This document shows positions 36,648 to 45,816 of a stretch of DNA of 64,000 nt, piece after piece. Origin of the DNA: Telluria mixta (GTDB taxonomy: Bacteria > Pseudomonadota > Gammaproteobacteria > Burkholderiales > Burkholderiaceae_D); contig NZ_CP119520.1 of NCBI RefSeq assembly GCF_029223865.1, forward strand, positions 4,154,001-4,218,000, written 5' to 3'. The translations under genes were made by a program, and so were the position numbers. Under the pieces are notes generated by a model. The model saw only the letters and a list, made by a program, of their open reading frames with translations, made no database searches and had not been told where the DNA came from. Position 1 is the first letter of the stretch. Every line of letters begins with the position of its first letter.

Positions 36648-38240
36648 ATGCGACGCTGGAACGGCTGGGGAGACGATACGATCGAGGTGGCGCTGGGCGA
36701 GTCCGCGCTGGATTTCCTGCGGGGGCAGATCGGCGCGGGTACGGCCCCGCGCGACGCGGCGTTCGACACGCTGTGCGCTTCGCTGCCGCCGGGCAGGCTG
36801 CCGGCGCATCCGCTGGTCGATGCGACGCCGCCAGCCCGCCTGATGCACGCGGCGGGCCAGAGCCTGCAGGACTGGTTGCGCCTGCGCTACGGCCGCATCG
36901 GCACGGCGCCGGATGCCGTCGCGTTTCCGGAAAGCGGTGCCGACGTGCGCACCTTGCTGCGCTGGGCCGCGGACCATGACGCGGCCGTCGTCCCGTACGG
37001 CGGCGGCACGAGCGTCGCCGGGCACCTGGACGCCGTCGGCGCGCGGCCGACCCTGTGCATCGACATGGCGCGCATGCGCTCGCTCGTGTCCATCGATGCG
37101 GATGCACAGCTGGCCGTGTTCGAAGCCGGCGTGGCCGGGCCGGACCTGGAAGCGCAGCTGCGCGCACACGGCTGCACGCTCGGTCACTTCCCGCAATCGT
37201 TCGATTATTCGACCCTGGGCGGCTGGGTCGTCACGCGCTCGTCCGGCCAGCAATCGCTGCGCTACGGCCGCATCGAACAGCTGTTCGCCGGCGGCCGCGT
37301 GGAGACGCCCGCCGGTCCGCTCGCCATCCCGACCTTTCCCGCCTCCGCCGCCGGCCCGGACCTGCGCGAGCTGGTGCTCGGGTCGGAAGGGCGGCTCGGC
37401 ATCCTGACGGAAGCCACGGTGCGCATCAGCCGCCTGCCGGACTACGAAGCGTTCCACGCGGTGTTCTTCCCCGACTGGACGGCGGCCGAACAGGCCGTGC
37501 GCACCATCGTGCAGGCGCGATTGGGCCTGTCGATGCTGCGCCTGTCGAACGCCGTGGAGACGGCGACGATGCTCACCCTGGCCGGCCATGGCCGCCAGGT
37601 GGCGCTGCTGGAAGCGTGGCTGAAGCTGCGCGGCGCGGGCTCTGATAAATGCATGCTGCTCGTGGGCGCGAGCGGAGAAAAAACGCAGGCGCGCGCCGCC
37701 CTGAAGGCCGCGTTGTCTCTGGCGCGGCGCGATGGCGGCGTGCACGTCGGCCGGGGACTCGGCGAGCGGTGGAAGCGCAACCGCTTCCGCAACGTCTACC
37801 TGCGCAACAGCGCGTGGGCGCACGGCTATGCGATCGATACGGTGGAGACGGCGCTGGACTGGCCCCGCGTCACGCCCGCCATGCACGCCATCGAACGGGC
37901 CGCGCACGATGCGCTCGCGCGCGACGGCGAAAGGGTGCACGCGTACACGCATCTCTCGCACCTGTATCCGCAGGGCGCGAGTGTCTACTCGACGTTCATC
38001 TGGCGGCTCGCCGGTGATTACGACGCCGACCTCGCGCGCTGGCGGCTGTTGAAGACGGCCGTGTCCGAGACGATCGTCGCGAGCGGCGGCACGATCAGCC
38101 ACCAGCACGGCGTGGGCCGCGACCACGCGCCGTGGCTCGCGCACGAAAAGGGAGCGCTGGGCATGGCCGCGCTGCGCACCTTGTTCCGCGAATTCGACCC
38201 GGACGGCCGCATGAACCCGGGCAAGCTGGTGACGCCGTGA
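36648..38240 (+). CDS. FAD-binding oxidase, alkyldihydroxyacetonephosphate synthase-like
   Basis: A 530-residue flavoprotein of the VAO/PCMH fold. The FAD-binding half shows VVPYGGGTSVAGHL, HFPQSFDYSTLGGWVVTRSS and GSEGRLGILTEATVRI; the C-terminal half ends with GGTISHQHGVGRDHAPWL and FDPDGRMNPGKL. The pattern FDYSTLGGWV...S.GQQS..YGRIE and the HQHG near the end are those of alkyl-DHAP synthases, which exchange the acyl chain of acyl-DHAP for an alkyl chain in ether-lipid synthesis. Relatives may have other substrates. GGAG precedes the ATG. The next gene overlaps its stop (GTGA). Confidence 0.82.
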   Translation: MRRWNGWGDDTIEVALGESALDFLRGQIGAGTAPRDAAFDTLCASLPPGRLPAHPLVDATPPARLMHAAGQSLQDWLRLRYGRIGTAPDAVAFPESGADVRTLLRWAADHDAAVVPYGGGTSVAGHLDAVGARPTLCIDMARMRSLVSIDADAQLAVFEAGVAGPDLEAQLRAHGCTLGHFPQSFDYSTLGGWVVTRSSGQQSLRYGRIEQLFAGGRVETPAGPLAIPTFPASAAGPDLRELVLGSEGRLGILTEATVRISRLPDYEAFHAVFFPDWTAAEQAVRTIVQARLGLSMLRLSNAVETATMLTLAGHGRQVALLEAWLKLRGAGSDKCMLLVGASGEKTQARAALKAALSLARRDGGVHVGRGLGERWKRNRFRNVYLRNSAWAHGYAIDTVETALDWPRVTPAMHAIERAAHDALARDGERVHAYTHLSHLYPQGASVYSTFIWRLAGDYDADLARWRLLKTAVSETIVASGGTISHQHGVGRDHAPWLAHEKGALGMAALRTLFREFDPDGRMNPGKLVTP

Positions 38241-39802
38241 GCGGCGCGTTCTCCGCGCTGTGGCGGCAAGGCGGCCGCGCGGGCCTCGGGGACGTGCTGG
38301 CGCGCGACTGGGACGTGCTCGTGATCGGCGGCGGCATCAGCGGTGCCGGCGTGCTGCTGGAAGCTGCGCGTCGCGGACTCAAGGCGCTGCTCGTCGAGCG
38401 CCGCGATTTCGCGTGGGGCACGTCGAGCCGTTCGTCGAAACTCGTGCACGGCGGCCTGCGCTACCTGAAGGATGGCCACGTACGGCTGACGGCGGAATCC
38501 GTGCGCGAGCGCGAGATGCTGCTCGCCTGCGCGCCCGGTCTCGTCGAACCGCAGGGCTTCGCGTTCGCGCAGTACGATGGCGCGCGCGGCCGGCGCAGCT
38601 TCCTGGCCGGCCTCGCGATCTATGACGTGATGGCGGGCCGGCGCGAACGGCACTGGCTCGATGCCGACGACTTCCTGATGGCGGCGCCGAACGTGAAGCG
38701 GGACGGCCTCGCGGGCGGCATCGTCTATACGGACGCCCGCACGGACGACGCCCGTCTCGTGCTCCGTGTGCTGCGCGAAGCGCTCGATCATGGCGCGGCG
38801 GCCGTCAACTATCTTGGCGCGCGCGAGCTGCTCCGCTCCGGCGACCGCGTGTGCGGGGCGCTGCTCGCCGGCGACGGTACGGACTACGAGGTGCGCGCCC
38901 GGGTCGTCGTCGATGCGACAGGCGCGTGGTCGGGGCCTCTGCACGGTGGCGGCCCCCGCCTGCGTCCGCTGCGCGGCAGCCATCTCGTGCTGCCCGCGTG
39001 GCGGTTGCCGCTGGCGCGCGCCGTCAGCCTGATGCATCCGCACGACGGCCGGCCCGTGTTCGCGTTTCCGTGGGAAGGTGCGACGCTGGTCGGCACGACG
39101 GACCTCGACCACGCGGAGAGCATGGACCGCGCGGCCCGCATCACGCGCGCGGAAGTCGATTACCTGATGATGGCGTTGCAGGCGCAGTTCCCCAGCCTGC
39201 AACTAACCGACAGGGACATCGTGTCGACTTACGCGGGTGTGCGCCCCGTCATTGCGGGCAAGGAGGGCGGGGCGCCGTCGCAGGAGGGGCGGGAGCATGT
39301 CGCGTGGAGTTCGGCCGGTCTCGTTGCGATTGCCGGCGGCAAGCTGACGACGTTCCGTGCCATCGCGCTCGACGCGCTGCGGCTCGTGAAGGAGCAACTG
39401 CCCGGCTGGGACGATCCGCTCGATGCCTGCGCCGTGTTTGCGCCTGTGCCGCAGGTCGGCGCGGGTGCGCCGCGGCGCCTCCACGGCCGTTATGGCGCGT
39501 GTGCGGCTGCCCTGCTGGATGCCGCGCTGCCGGGCGAACTGGCACGCATTCCCGGCACGGAAACGGCGTGGGCCGAGCTGCGCTGGGCCGCGCGCTGCGA
39601 AGCGGTGCACCACCTGGACGACCTGCTGCTGCGCCGTACGCGCCTCGGCCTGTTGCTGCGCGACGGCGGCACGGCGCATATGGAGCGCATCCGCGCCATC
39701 TGCCAGCCGGAACTCGGCTGGGACGATGCGCGCTGGGCGCGGGAAGACGCGGCCTATCGCGAGCACTGGACCACTCACCACGGTTTGCCACATGAAGACT
39801 GA
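38237..39802 (+). CDS. Glycerol-3-phosphate dehydrogenase/oxidase family (GlpD-like)
   Basis: A 521-residue FAD protein. The dinucleotide motif [10 protein letters not shown] lies at about 29-38, followed by [20 protein letters not shown], the GlpD/GlpA signature, and TSYAGVRPV-like sequence [12 protein letters not shown] with GGKLTTFR near the end of the catalytic part. It would oxidise glycerol 3-phosphate to DHAP and feed electrons to quinone. It starts with GTG overlapping the flavoprotein stop by 4 bases, and its stop overlaps the kinase by 11 bases, so the three are translated as a unit. Confidence 0.87.
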   Translation: MSGAFSALWRQGGRAGLGDVLARDWDVLVIGGGISGAGVLLEAARRGLKALLVERRDFAWGTSSRSSKLVHGGLRYLKDGHVRLTAESVREREMLLACAPGLVEPQGFAFAQYDGARGRRSFLAGLAIYDVMAGRRERHWLDADDFLMAAPNVKRDGLAGGIVYTDARTDDARLVLRVLREALDHGAAAVNYLGARELLRSGDRVCGALLAGDGTDYEVRARVVVDATGAWSGPLHGGGPRLRPLRGSHLVLPAWRLPLARAVSLMHPHDGRPVFAFPWEGATLVGTTDLDHAESMDRAARITRAEVDYLMMALQAQFPSLQLTDRDIVSTYAGVRPVIAGKEGGAPSQEGREHVAWSSAGLVAIAGGKLTTFRAIALDALRLVKEQLPGWDDPLDACAVFAPVPQVGAGAPRRLHGRYGACAAALLDAALPGELARIPGTETAWAELRWAARCEAVHHLDDLLLRRTRLGLLLRDGGTAHMERIRAICQPELGWDDARWAREDAAYREHWTTHHGLPHED

Positions 39803-41357
39803 TACGACGACGATCCTCGCCATCGACAACGGCACCCAGAGCGTGCGCGCTTTGCTGTTCGACCTCGCCGGAAACATCGTCGCCAAATCGCAGGTGATGC
39901 TGGACCCGTATTTTTCCACGCAGCCCGGCTGGGCCGAGCACGATCCGGAAGATTACTGGCAGGCGCTGTGCCGCGCATGCCAGGGCCTGTGGACGCAGCC
40001 GGGCGTCCGCCGCGACTCCATCGCGGGCGTGGCCGTGACGACGCAGCGCGGCACCGTCGTCAACCTGGACCGCAACGGCCGGCCGCTGCGGCCCGCGATC
40101 ACGTGGCTGGACCAGCGTCACACGGACACCGTGCCGCCGATCTCGTGGGGGTGGCGCACGGCGTTCAAGCTGGCGCGCGTGGACGGCACCATCGATTATT
40201 TTCGCGGCGAAGCGGAGATCAACTGGATCCGCGCGCACGAGCCGGACGTGTGGGCGGCGACCGACAAATTCCTGCTGCTGTCCGGCTACCTGAACTGGCG
40301 GCTGTGCGGGCGCTTCGCGGATTCGTCCGGCTCGCAGGTCGCCTACATCCCGTTCGATTACAAGCGCCGCCGCTGGGCCGGTCCGCGCGACTGGAAGTGG
40401 CAGGCGCTGGCCGTCGAGCCGCGCATGCTGCCGGAACTCGTCGAGCCGGGCGACCACCTGGGCGAGATCGGGCGGGACGCATCCGACGCCACCGGCATCC
40501 CGGCCGGCACGCCGCTGCTGGCCGCGGCGGCCGACAAAGCCTGCGAAGTGATCGGCGCCGGCTGCCGCGAGCCGCACGTGGGGTGCCTTAGCTACGGCAC
40601 GACGGCCACCATCAACACGACGGGGACGCGCTACGTCGAGGTGACGCCGTTTTTACCGCCGTATCCGGCCGCGATTCCCGGCGCGTACAGCAGCGAGGTG
40701 CAGGTATTCCGCGGCTACTGGATGGTCAACTGGTTCAAGGAGCAGTTCGGCCACCGCGAGCAGCAGCGCGCGCTGGCGGAAGACGTCGCTCCCGAGCAGC
40801 TGTTCGACCAGCTGGCGAGTTCCGTCCCGCCGGGTTCGATGGGCCTGATGCTGCAGCCGTACTGGACGCCCGGCATCCGCGTGCCGGGCCGCGAGGCAAA
40901 GGGGGCCATCGTCGGCTTCGGCGACGTGCACACGCGGGCGCACGTGTACCGCGCGATCCTGGAAGGCCTCGCGTACGCGCTGCGCGAAGGGAAGGAGCGC
41001 ATCGAGAAGAGAAGCGGCGTGGCGATCACGGAACTGCGCGTGTCCGGCGGCGGTTCGCAGAGCGATTGCGCGATGCAGCTGACGGCCGACATCTTCGGCC
41101 TGCCGACGGCGCGGCCGCACGTCTACGAGACGTCGGGCCTGGGGGCCGCCATCGACGCGGCGGTGGGCCTGGGCCTGCACCGCGACTTCGCGACGGCGAT
41201 CGGGGCGATGACGCGGGTGGGGCGCGTGTTCGAGCCCGTGCCGGCGCACCGCGACGTGTACGATCGGCTGTACCGGCAGGTCTATCTGAAGATGTATCGG
41301 CAGTTGCAGCCGTTGTATCGGGAGATTGCGGAGATTACGGGGTATCCTGAGCGATGA
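39792..41357 (+). CDS. FGGY-family carbohydrate (glycerol-like) kinase
   Basis: A 521-residue sugar kinase. The N-terminal ATP/phosphate motif [16 protein letters not shown] and [15 protein letters not shown] lead; the C-terminal half has the second phosphate loop [12 protein letters not shown] and the adenosine motif [18 protein letters not shown]. The signature fits the FGGY family; the close link to a GlpD-like gene suggests glycerol or dihydroxyacetone as substrate (inference). It overlaps the glpD-like gene, and the next small ORF overlaps its stop in ATGA. Confidence 0.85.
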   Translation: MKTDTTTILAIDNGTQSVRALLFDLAGNIVAKSQVMLDPYFSTQPGWAEHDPEDYWQALCRACQGLWTQPGVRRDSIAGVAVTTQRGTVVNLDRNGRPLRPAITWLDQRHTDTVPPISWGWRTAFKLARVDGTIDYFRGEAEINWIRAHEPDVWAATDKFLLLSGYLNWRLCGRFADSSGSQVAYIPFDYKRRRWAGPRDWKWQALAVEPRMLPELVEPGDHLGEIGRDASDATGIPAGTPLLAAAADKACEVIGAGCREPHVGCLSYGTTATINTTGTRYVEVTPFLPPYPAAIPGAYSSEVQVFRGYWMVNWFKEQFGHREQQRALAEDVAPEQLFDQLASSVPPGSMGLMLQPYWTPGIRVPGREAKGAIVGFGDVHTRAHVYRAILEGLAYALREGKERIEKRSGVAITELRVSGGGSQSDCAMQLTADIFGLPTARPHVYETSGLGAAIDAAVGLGLHRDFATAIGAMTRVGRVFEPVPAHRDVYDRLYRQVYLKMYRQLQPLYREIAEITGYPER

Positions 41358-41509
41358 TGACTACCGCAAAGACAAAGTACGAAAAACTGATTGCAGCGTA
41401 TGAGGAATTCACTGGGACGATCGCTGGCATGAATGATCGAATGGCTGCAATGCTGTGCACCTTGTGCGAGACCACAAAGCGCAACTATGTACAAGCGCTT
41501 GCGTCGTGA
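41354..41509 (+). CDS. Small coupled ORF (51 aa)
   Basis: Starts [19 protein letters not shown] and ends RNYVQALAS. The ATG overlaps the kinase stop (ATGA) and its own stop overlaps the next ATG (TGATG), so it is placed exactly as a coupled cistron. The predicted peptide is mostly helical with two Cys (LCTLCE). GC is markedly lower than in the kinase gene. No family recognised. It is short, so chance cannot be excluded, but the double overlap favours translation. Confidence 0.5.
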   Translation: MMTTAKTKYEKLIAAYEEFTGTIAGMNDRMAAMLCTLCETTKRNYVQALAS

Positions 41510-42036
41510 TGGACCACCTCGAGTTGATGCGGGACCCGGCCCGCACATTCCCATCCGTTGCCGATCCCGATGCCGTGCGCCAGGCAACGATATGGCATTG
41601 CCGGTATGCGAGTCTCGCACCGCTGGCCGGGCTGCGCCACCTGGAACGACTCGTGATCGCCACGTTTCCCGATGCGTCGCTCGAGTTCCTCGGACGGCTC
41701 GAACAGCTGCGCCATCTGCGTATCATGCATATGCCAAAGGTCAGCGATATCGAACCATTGGCCGGGCTGACGCAGCTGACGTCGTTATCCTTGTCGACGC
41801 TGCCGAGCTGGGACGCTTCCGGCAAGACGACGACCGTCCGCTCGCTCGAACCGCTGGCGGCACTGCCGGCGCTCGCCCATCTGGAACTCCTTGGCATCTG
41901 CCCGCCCGACAAGTCGCTCGTCCCGCTGGAGCAGTGCCCCCATCTGCGCACGGCCCGGTTCTCGCACTACCCGGCAGCCGAAGTGGAGCGGTTCTTCCGC
42001 CAAACGGCGGTTGCGGATCAGTTCAACCCTGTCTGA
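41509..42036 (+). CDS. Leucine-rich-repeat protein (175 aa)
   Basis: A 175-residue cytosolic protein with 4-5 leucine-rich repeats: LAPLAGLRHLERLVI, LEFLGRLEQLRHLRIMHM, IEPLAGLTQLTSLSLSTL, LEPLAALPALAHLELLGI and a terminal LVPLEQCPHLRTARF. The fold would be a short curved solenoid for protein binding. No signal peptide or enzyme domain. Its ATG overlaps the stop of the 51-residue ORF. The role in the lipid-type operon is unknown. Confidence 0.7.
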   Translation: MDHLELMRDPARTFPSVADPDAVRQATIWHCRYASLAPLAGLRHLERLVIATFPDASLEFLGRLEQLRHLRIMHMPKVSDIEPLAGLTQLTSLSLSTLPSWDASGKTTTVRSLEPLAALPALAHLELLGICPPDKSLVPLEQCPHLRTARFSHYPAAEVERFFRQTAVADQFNPV

Positions 42037-42053
42037 ATGGTCGCCCGAAATCG

Positions 42054-42435
42054 TTACGCAGACATGGGTTTGCCAGGGCGATCAGTGGCCGCCCCGTAGT
42101 GGATGTCGACTTGCAGGTCGATGTGGCCCGACGCGGTTTTACTGAGGCGCAAGCGCCTCAGCACGATCGTCGGGGCCTGGTCGACCGGCGTGTGCAGCTC
42201 GGTCTGGAAGACGTGCCTGCCGTCGGTGCGGGGTCGAGGGCGGACTCTTCGACGATGTAGCGCGGGGCGAGCCCCTGCGCCGGTACACCTTGCCACGGTA
42301 GACGATGGACCGATAGTTGGCCCAGATGGCGTAGCCCAGGCTGAAATGCCCGGGTTCGCCTCGTGCGTCGCCGAAGCCGGTATGGCGCAGTTCGAAGCCG
42401 TCGACGCCGCTGACCGCGCGGGTCCCGATTCTCAA
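42054..42435 (-). pseudogene. Frame-damaged hypothetical gene (two apparent single-base losses)
   Basis: Three reading frames on the minus strand join into one sensible protein. Frame 1 reads SLGYAIWANYRSIVYRGKVY; after a GGGG run (near 42273) frame 2 reads LAPRYIVEESALDP; after a CCCC run (near 42235) frame 3 reads DGRHVFQTELHTPVDQAPTI to the stop at 42054. Adding one G and one C to these runs restores a single frame of about 127 codons. The first codon is uncertain; a TTG overlaps the stop of the response-regulator gene upstream. It is either a genuine pseudogene or the result of two homopolymer errors. No family recognised. Confidence 0.65.
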
Positions 42436-43763
42436 TACACCGCAGCGTCCTGCACCACGTCCCACGCCGCCCCGACGATGGTCGACTCCACCCGATTGCG
42501 CCCCCCGGCCTTGGCCGCATACATGGCCCGGTCCGCGCACACGAACAGGTTGTCGATCGCATCGAGCTGCGTCGGCACGATCGTCGCCACGCCCACTGAC
42601 ACCGTGAGCCAGGTCGACGTCGTCGAACGCGGGTTCAGGATTTCCAGCGCCAGCACGGCGGCGCGGATCATCTCTGCCAGGCGCTGTGCGGTTTCCGCGG
42701 GCGTTTCCGCGAACAGCAGCACGAATTCCTCGCCGCCGTAGCGGGCCGCGAGATCGGTCGGACGCGCGGCGTGGTCCTGCAGCGTCTGCGCGACCTTCTG
42801 CAGGCAGACGTCGCCCGCCGCGTGGCCGAGCGTGTCGTTGTACAGCTTGAAGTGGTCGACGTCCAGCACGACCAGCGACAGCGGCTGGGCGTTGCGGATG
42901 GCGCGGTGCCATTCCTTGTCGAGGAAGGCGTCGAAGTGGCGGCGGTTGGCGATCTTGGTCAGCGGGTCCAGCATCGCGGCGCGCTGCAGCGCGTCCTCGG
43001 ACTGCTTGTGGTGCGTGATGTCGTGCAGCAGGACGACGAACAGGCCGTCGGCCGCGTGCATCGGCGTCATCGTCAGGTCCATCGCGCGCAGGCCGCCGTC
43101 GCGGTGGCGGATCTTGACCTCGCGCGTGCCGTAGGCCAGCGCATCGAGGCCTTCGCAGCAGCCGGGTTCATGGCAGTCCAGCAGATCCTTCAGCGACTGC
43201 CCGACCAGTTCCTCGGGCGCATAGCCCAGGTAGCGGTCGCACGCGGGGTTCGCGTACTGCACGCGGCCGCAGCTCTCCACGATCAGCAGGCCCTGGTCCA
43301 TGCTGTTGACGATCATGCGCAGGCGGTCGGTCTGTTCGGACTGGGTCTCGGTGCTGCTGCGCAGGCGCAGCTGGGCGCGCACGCGGGCGCACACTTCTTC
43401 CAGGCGCAGGGGCTTCGGGATGTAGTCGGCAGCGCCGGTGTCGAAACCGGCGACGATGTCTTCCGTCTCGCCGCGCGCACTCATGAAGATCACGGGGATG
43501 CGCGTCGTGGCCGGATGCGCTTTCAGGCGGCGGCACGTTTCCAGGCCGTCGATGCCGGGCATGACGATGTCCAGCAGGATCAGGTCCGGCTTGACGCGTT
43601 GGGCGATGTCCAGCGCGCGGTCGCCGGAAGTGGCGACGAACGTCTGGTAGCCTTGACGCAGCATCATCGAACGCAGCATGCCGAGGTTGTCGGGTGCGTC
43701 GTCGACGATGAGAATGGCGGGCTTGCGCGGGTCGGCAAGCGGCACGGGCGCTGGGTTGGTCAT
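42432..43763 (-). CDS. Response regulator with PAS and GGDEF domains
   Basis: A 443-residue cytosolic diguanylate cyclase. The receiver domain (about 15-130) has LIVDDAPDN, phosphorylated Asp in LILLDIVMPGIDG, MSARGE and PKPL. A PAS domain follows (MIVNSMDQGLLIVESCGRVQ) with a CHEPGCC cysteine cluster that could bind metal or sense redox state. The cyclase domain has DPLTKIANRRHFD and the active GGEEF in RYGGEEFVLLF. It is the likely output of an unlinked kinase. The damaged gene follows directly. Confidence 0.9.
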   Translation of the reverse strand: MTNPAPVPLADPRKPAILIVDDAPDNLGMLRSMMLRQGYQTFVATSGDRALDIAQRVKPDLILLDIVMPGIDGLETCRRLKAHPATTRIPVIFMSARGETEDIVAGFDTGAADYIPKPLRLEEVCARVRAQLRLRSSTETQSEQTDRLRMIVNSMDQGLLIVESCGRVQYANPACDRYLGYAPEELVGQSLKDLLDCHEPGCCEGLDALAYGTREVKIRHRDGGLRAMDLTMTPMHAADGLFVVLLHDITHHKQSEDALQRAAMLDPLTKIANRRHFDAFLDKEWHRAIRNAQPLSLVVLDVDHFKLYNDTLGHAAGDVCLQKVAQTLQDHAARPTDLAARYGGEEFVLLFAETPAETAQRLAEMIRAAVLALEILNPRSTTSTWLTVSVGVATIVPTQLDAIDNLFVCADRAMYAAKAGGRNRVESTIVGAAWDVVQDAAVY

Positions 43764-43897
43764 ACGGTGCTTTGCGGGGACTGCACGTTGATATTGCGTG
43801 CAAAATCATACACCCGCAGAGCTGACATAGGGCAATAAGTTCTTTTACAACTGGAAAAATTTGTAACTTTTGCGCAACTTACAAGTGTTTGGCTTGT

Positions 43898-43911
43898 TCA
43901 ACAATTGTTGA
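43898..43911. promoter_or_regulatory. Palindrome TCAACAATTGTTGA
   Basis: A perfect 14-bp palindrome upstream of the response regulator-GGDEF gene and downstream of the aminotransferase. Its halves match those of the palindrome between the HDOD and cheW genes. Candidate operator. Confidence 0.4.
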
Positions 43912-43912
43912 T

Positions 43913-43938
43913 GCCCGGCGGCATTTCTGCCGCCGGGC
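43913..43938 (-). terminator. GC-rich hairpin after the aminotransferase gene
   Basis: GCCCGGCGGC and GCCGCCGGGC form a perfect 10-bp stem with a 6-base loop, 12 bases beyond the aminotransferase stop. A T-run is absent, so termination efficiency is unclear. Confidence 0.5.
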
Positions 43939-43950
43939 TGGCACAAGCGC

Positions 43951-45144
43951 TTACATCTGGTCCTTGATCAGCTTGCCGAGCGTCGCAATGCCTTCGCGGA
44001 TGCGTTCTGGCGGCACGGTGACGAACGACAGACGCAGCGTGTTCGTTTCCGGCTTGTTCGCATAGAACGGGGCGCCCGGGACGAACGCGACGCGGGCGGC
44101 GATCGCCTGGTCCAGCAGTTTCATCGCGTCGATGTGCTTCGGCAGCGTGACCCAGATGAACATGCCGCCTTCCGGACGGGTCCATGTCACGCCTTCCGGG
44201 AACTGCTCGGCCATCGCGTCCAGCATCACCTGGCACTGGTTCGCGTACAGGTTGCGGATGGTCGGGATGTGTTCGTTCAGGAAGCCGTCCTTGACGACTT
44301 CGTGCACGACCATCTGCGTCAAGGTGGCGGTGTGCAGGTCGGCGGCCTGCTTGGCCAGCTCGAGGCGGCGCACGAGCGGCAGCGGGGCGACGACGTAGCC
44401 CAGGCGGATGCCTGGCGTCAGCACTTTCGAGAACGAGCCCATGTAGATGACGCCGTCCGGGTTCATCGACAGCATGCGCGGCATCGGCTCGCCCTTGTAC
44501 GACAGCGCGCCGTACGGATCGTCCTCGATCAGCGGCAGGCCGAGGCGGGCGCAGGTTTCCACCAGTTCGCGGCGGCGTTCGATCGACAGCGAGCGGCCGG
44601 TCGGGTTCTGGAAGTTCGGCAGCGAATACAGCAGGCGCGCACCCTTGGCCAGCGGCTCGATCGACGACGGCACGAGGCCGTGGTCGTCCGTCTCCACCGA
44701 CTGGAATTCCGGGCGGTAGACCGAGAAGGCTTGCAGCGCGCCGAGGTAGCTGGGGGTTTCCACCAGCACGCGCGAGCCTTCGTCGATCAGGACTTTACCC
44801 AGCAGGTCGAGGGCCTGCTGCGAGCCGGACACCATCAGGATCTGTTCCGGAACGATCTTGCTGCCTTCCGTGGACAAGTAATTCGCCACCCATTCGCGCA
44901 GCGGCGCGTAGCCGTCCGTCGGGCCGTACTGCAGGGCCTGCTTGCCATTCTCGGACAGTACTTTGTCGTAGGCCGCCTTCATGCGTTCGACGGGGAAGGT
45001 GGCGGGCGAGGGCAGGCCGCCGGCGAAGGAAATGATTTCCGGACGCTGGGTGATCTTCAGGATCTCGCGGATTGCCGAGCTTTGCAGCTGCTGGGCGCGC
45101 TCCGAGAACTGCCACTGGATGGGATTGGGATTTTCGATTTTCAT
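43951..45144 (-). CDS. PLP-dependent aminotransferase (LysN / 2-aminoadipate type)
   Basis: A 397-residue class I aminotransferase without a DNA-binding domain. It has ITQRPEIISFAGGLPSPATFP, the QYGPTDGYAPLREW motif, LYSLPNFQNPTGRSLS, LIEDDPYGALSY and PLP-binding Lys in GSFSKVLTPGIRLGYV. This is the pattern of LysN/ArAT-type enzymes that use 2-oxoglutarate with aromatic or branched acids or 2-aminoadipate. A TATAAT sequence lies at 45183-45188 upstream. RidA is encoded upstream in the same direction. Confidence 0.85.
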   Translation of the reverse strand: MKIENPNPIQWQFSERAQQLQSSAIREILKITQRPEIISFAGGLPSPATFPVERMKAAYDKVLSENGKQALQYGPTDGYAPLREWVANYLSTEGSKIVPEQILMVSGSQQALDLLGKVLIDEGSRVLVETPSYLGALQAFSVYRPEFQSVETDDHGLVPSSIEPLAKGARLLYSLPNFQNPTGRSLSIERRRELVETCARLGLPLIEDDPYGALSYKGEPMPRMLSMNPDGVIYMGSFSKVLTPGIRLGYVVAPLPLVRRLELAKQAADLHTATLTQMVVHEVVKDGFLNEHIPTIRNLYANQCQVMLDAMAEQFPEGVTWTRPEGGMFIWVTLPKHIDAMKLLDQAIAARVAFVPGAPFYANKPETNTLRLSFVTVPPERIREGIATLGKLIKDQM

Positions 45145-45182
45145 ACTGGTCTCACAGGAAGGGCCACGATGGTGCGTCGGCC

Positions 45183-45188
45183 ATTATA
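45183..45188 (-). promoter_or_regulatory. Probable -10 box of the aminotransferase gene
   Basis: TATAAT on the minus strand, 38 bases upstream of the ATG. The -35 box is poor. It suggests the aminotransferase is transcribed separately from ridA. Confidence 0.4.
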
Positions 45189-45273
45189 AAGCACGCCGGG
45201 TAGGCTGCTCTCTCGATAGAGGAGCACGCCTGATAAGCATGCTCCGGTTAAATTTTTGCAACTGGACGATAGC

Positions 45274-45735
45274 TTACGCCACTTCGGCGATCAGTTCGAT
45301 CTCGACACAGGCACCCAGGGGCAGCGACGACACGCCGAACGCCGAGCGCGCGTGCTTGCCGGCGTCGCCGAACACTTCGCCCAGCAGTTCCGAGCAGCCG
45401 TTCGTCACGAGGTGCTGTTCCGTGTAGTCCGGCGTCGACGCGACCAGGCTCATCACCTTGACGATGCGCTTCACACGGTTCAGGTCGCCGCCGACGGCCG
45501 CCTGCAGCGTGCCGATCAGGTCCACCGCCACGGCGCGCGCCGCTGCCTTGCCCTGTTCCGTCGTCTTGTCGCGGCCCAGGATGCCGGTATTCACCGTGCC
45601 GTCCGCATTCTTGCTGATGTGACCGGACAGGAAGATCGTGTTGCCGGTCTGCGCATACATGACGTAGGCGGCCGCCGGCGTCGCCGGTGCCGAGAGGGTG
45701 ATGTTCAGTGCGTTGAGTTTGTCGTAGACGGACAT
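45274..45735 (-). CDS. RidA/YjgF family protein
   Basis: A 153-residue member of the RidA superfamily, which hydrolyses reactive enamines and imines released by PLP enzymes. Motifs: [42 protein letters not shown] and RSAFGVSSLPLGACVEIELIAEVA. The usual catalytic Arg is not in the classical R-x-A form: the sequence near the end is HARSAFGVSSLP. GGGG precedes the ATG. Its place next to an aminotransferase gene fits the detoxifying role. Confidence 0.88.
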   Translation of the reverse strand: MSVYDKLNALNITLSAPATPAAAYVMYAQTGNTIFLSGHISKNADGTVNTGILGRDKTTEQGKAAARAVAVDLIGTLQAAVGGDLNRVKRIVKVMSLVASTPDYTEQHLVTNGCSELLGEVFGDAGKHARSAFGVSSLPLGACVEIELIAEVA

Positions 45736-45816
45736 GGATTCCCCAGGGTTGTTTGAAAAGAAAGCCGTTATTGTACGACTTGCCGGCGGGCGAGGGCAGC
45801 GCTGGACGCATATCCA

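Noticed and set aside
36054..38144. Long open frame (696 codons) antisense to the flavoprotein gene
   Set aside because: Same compositional artefact; the sense frame has clear FAD-binding motifs.
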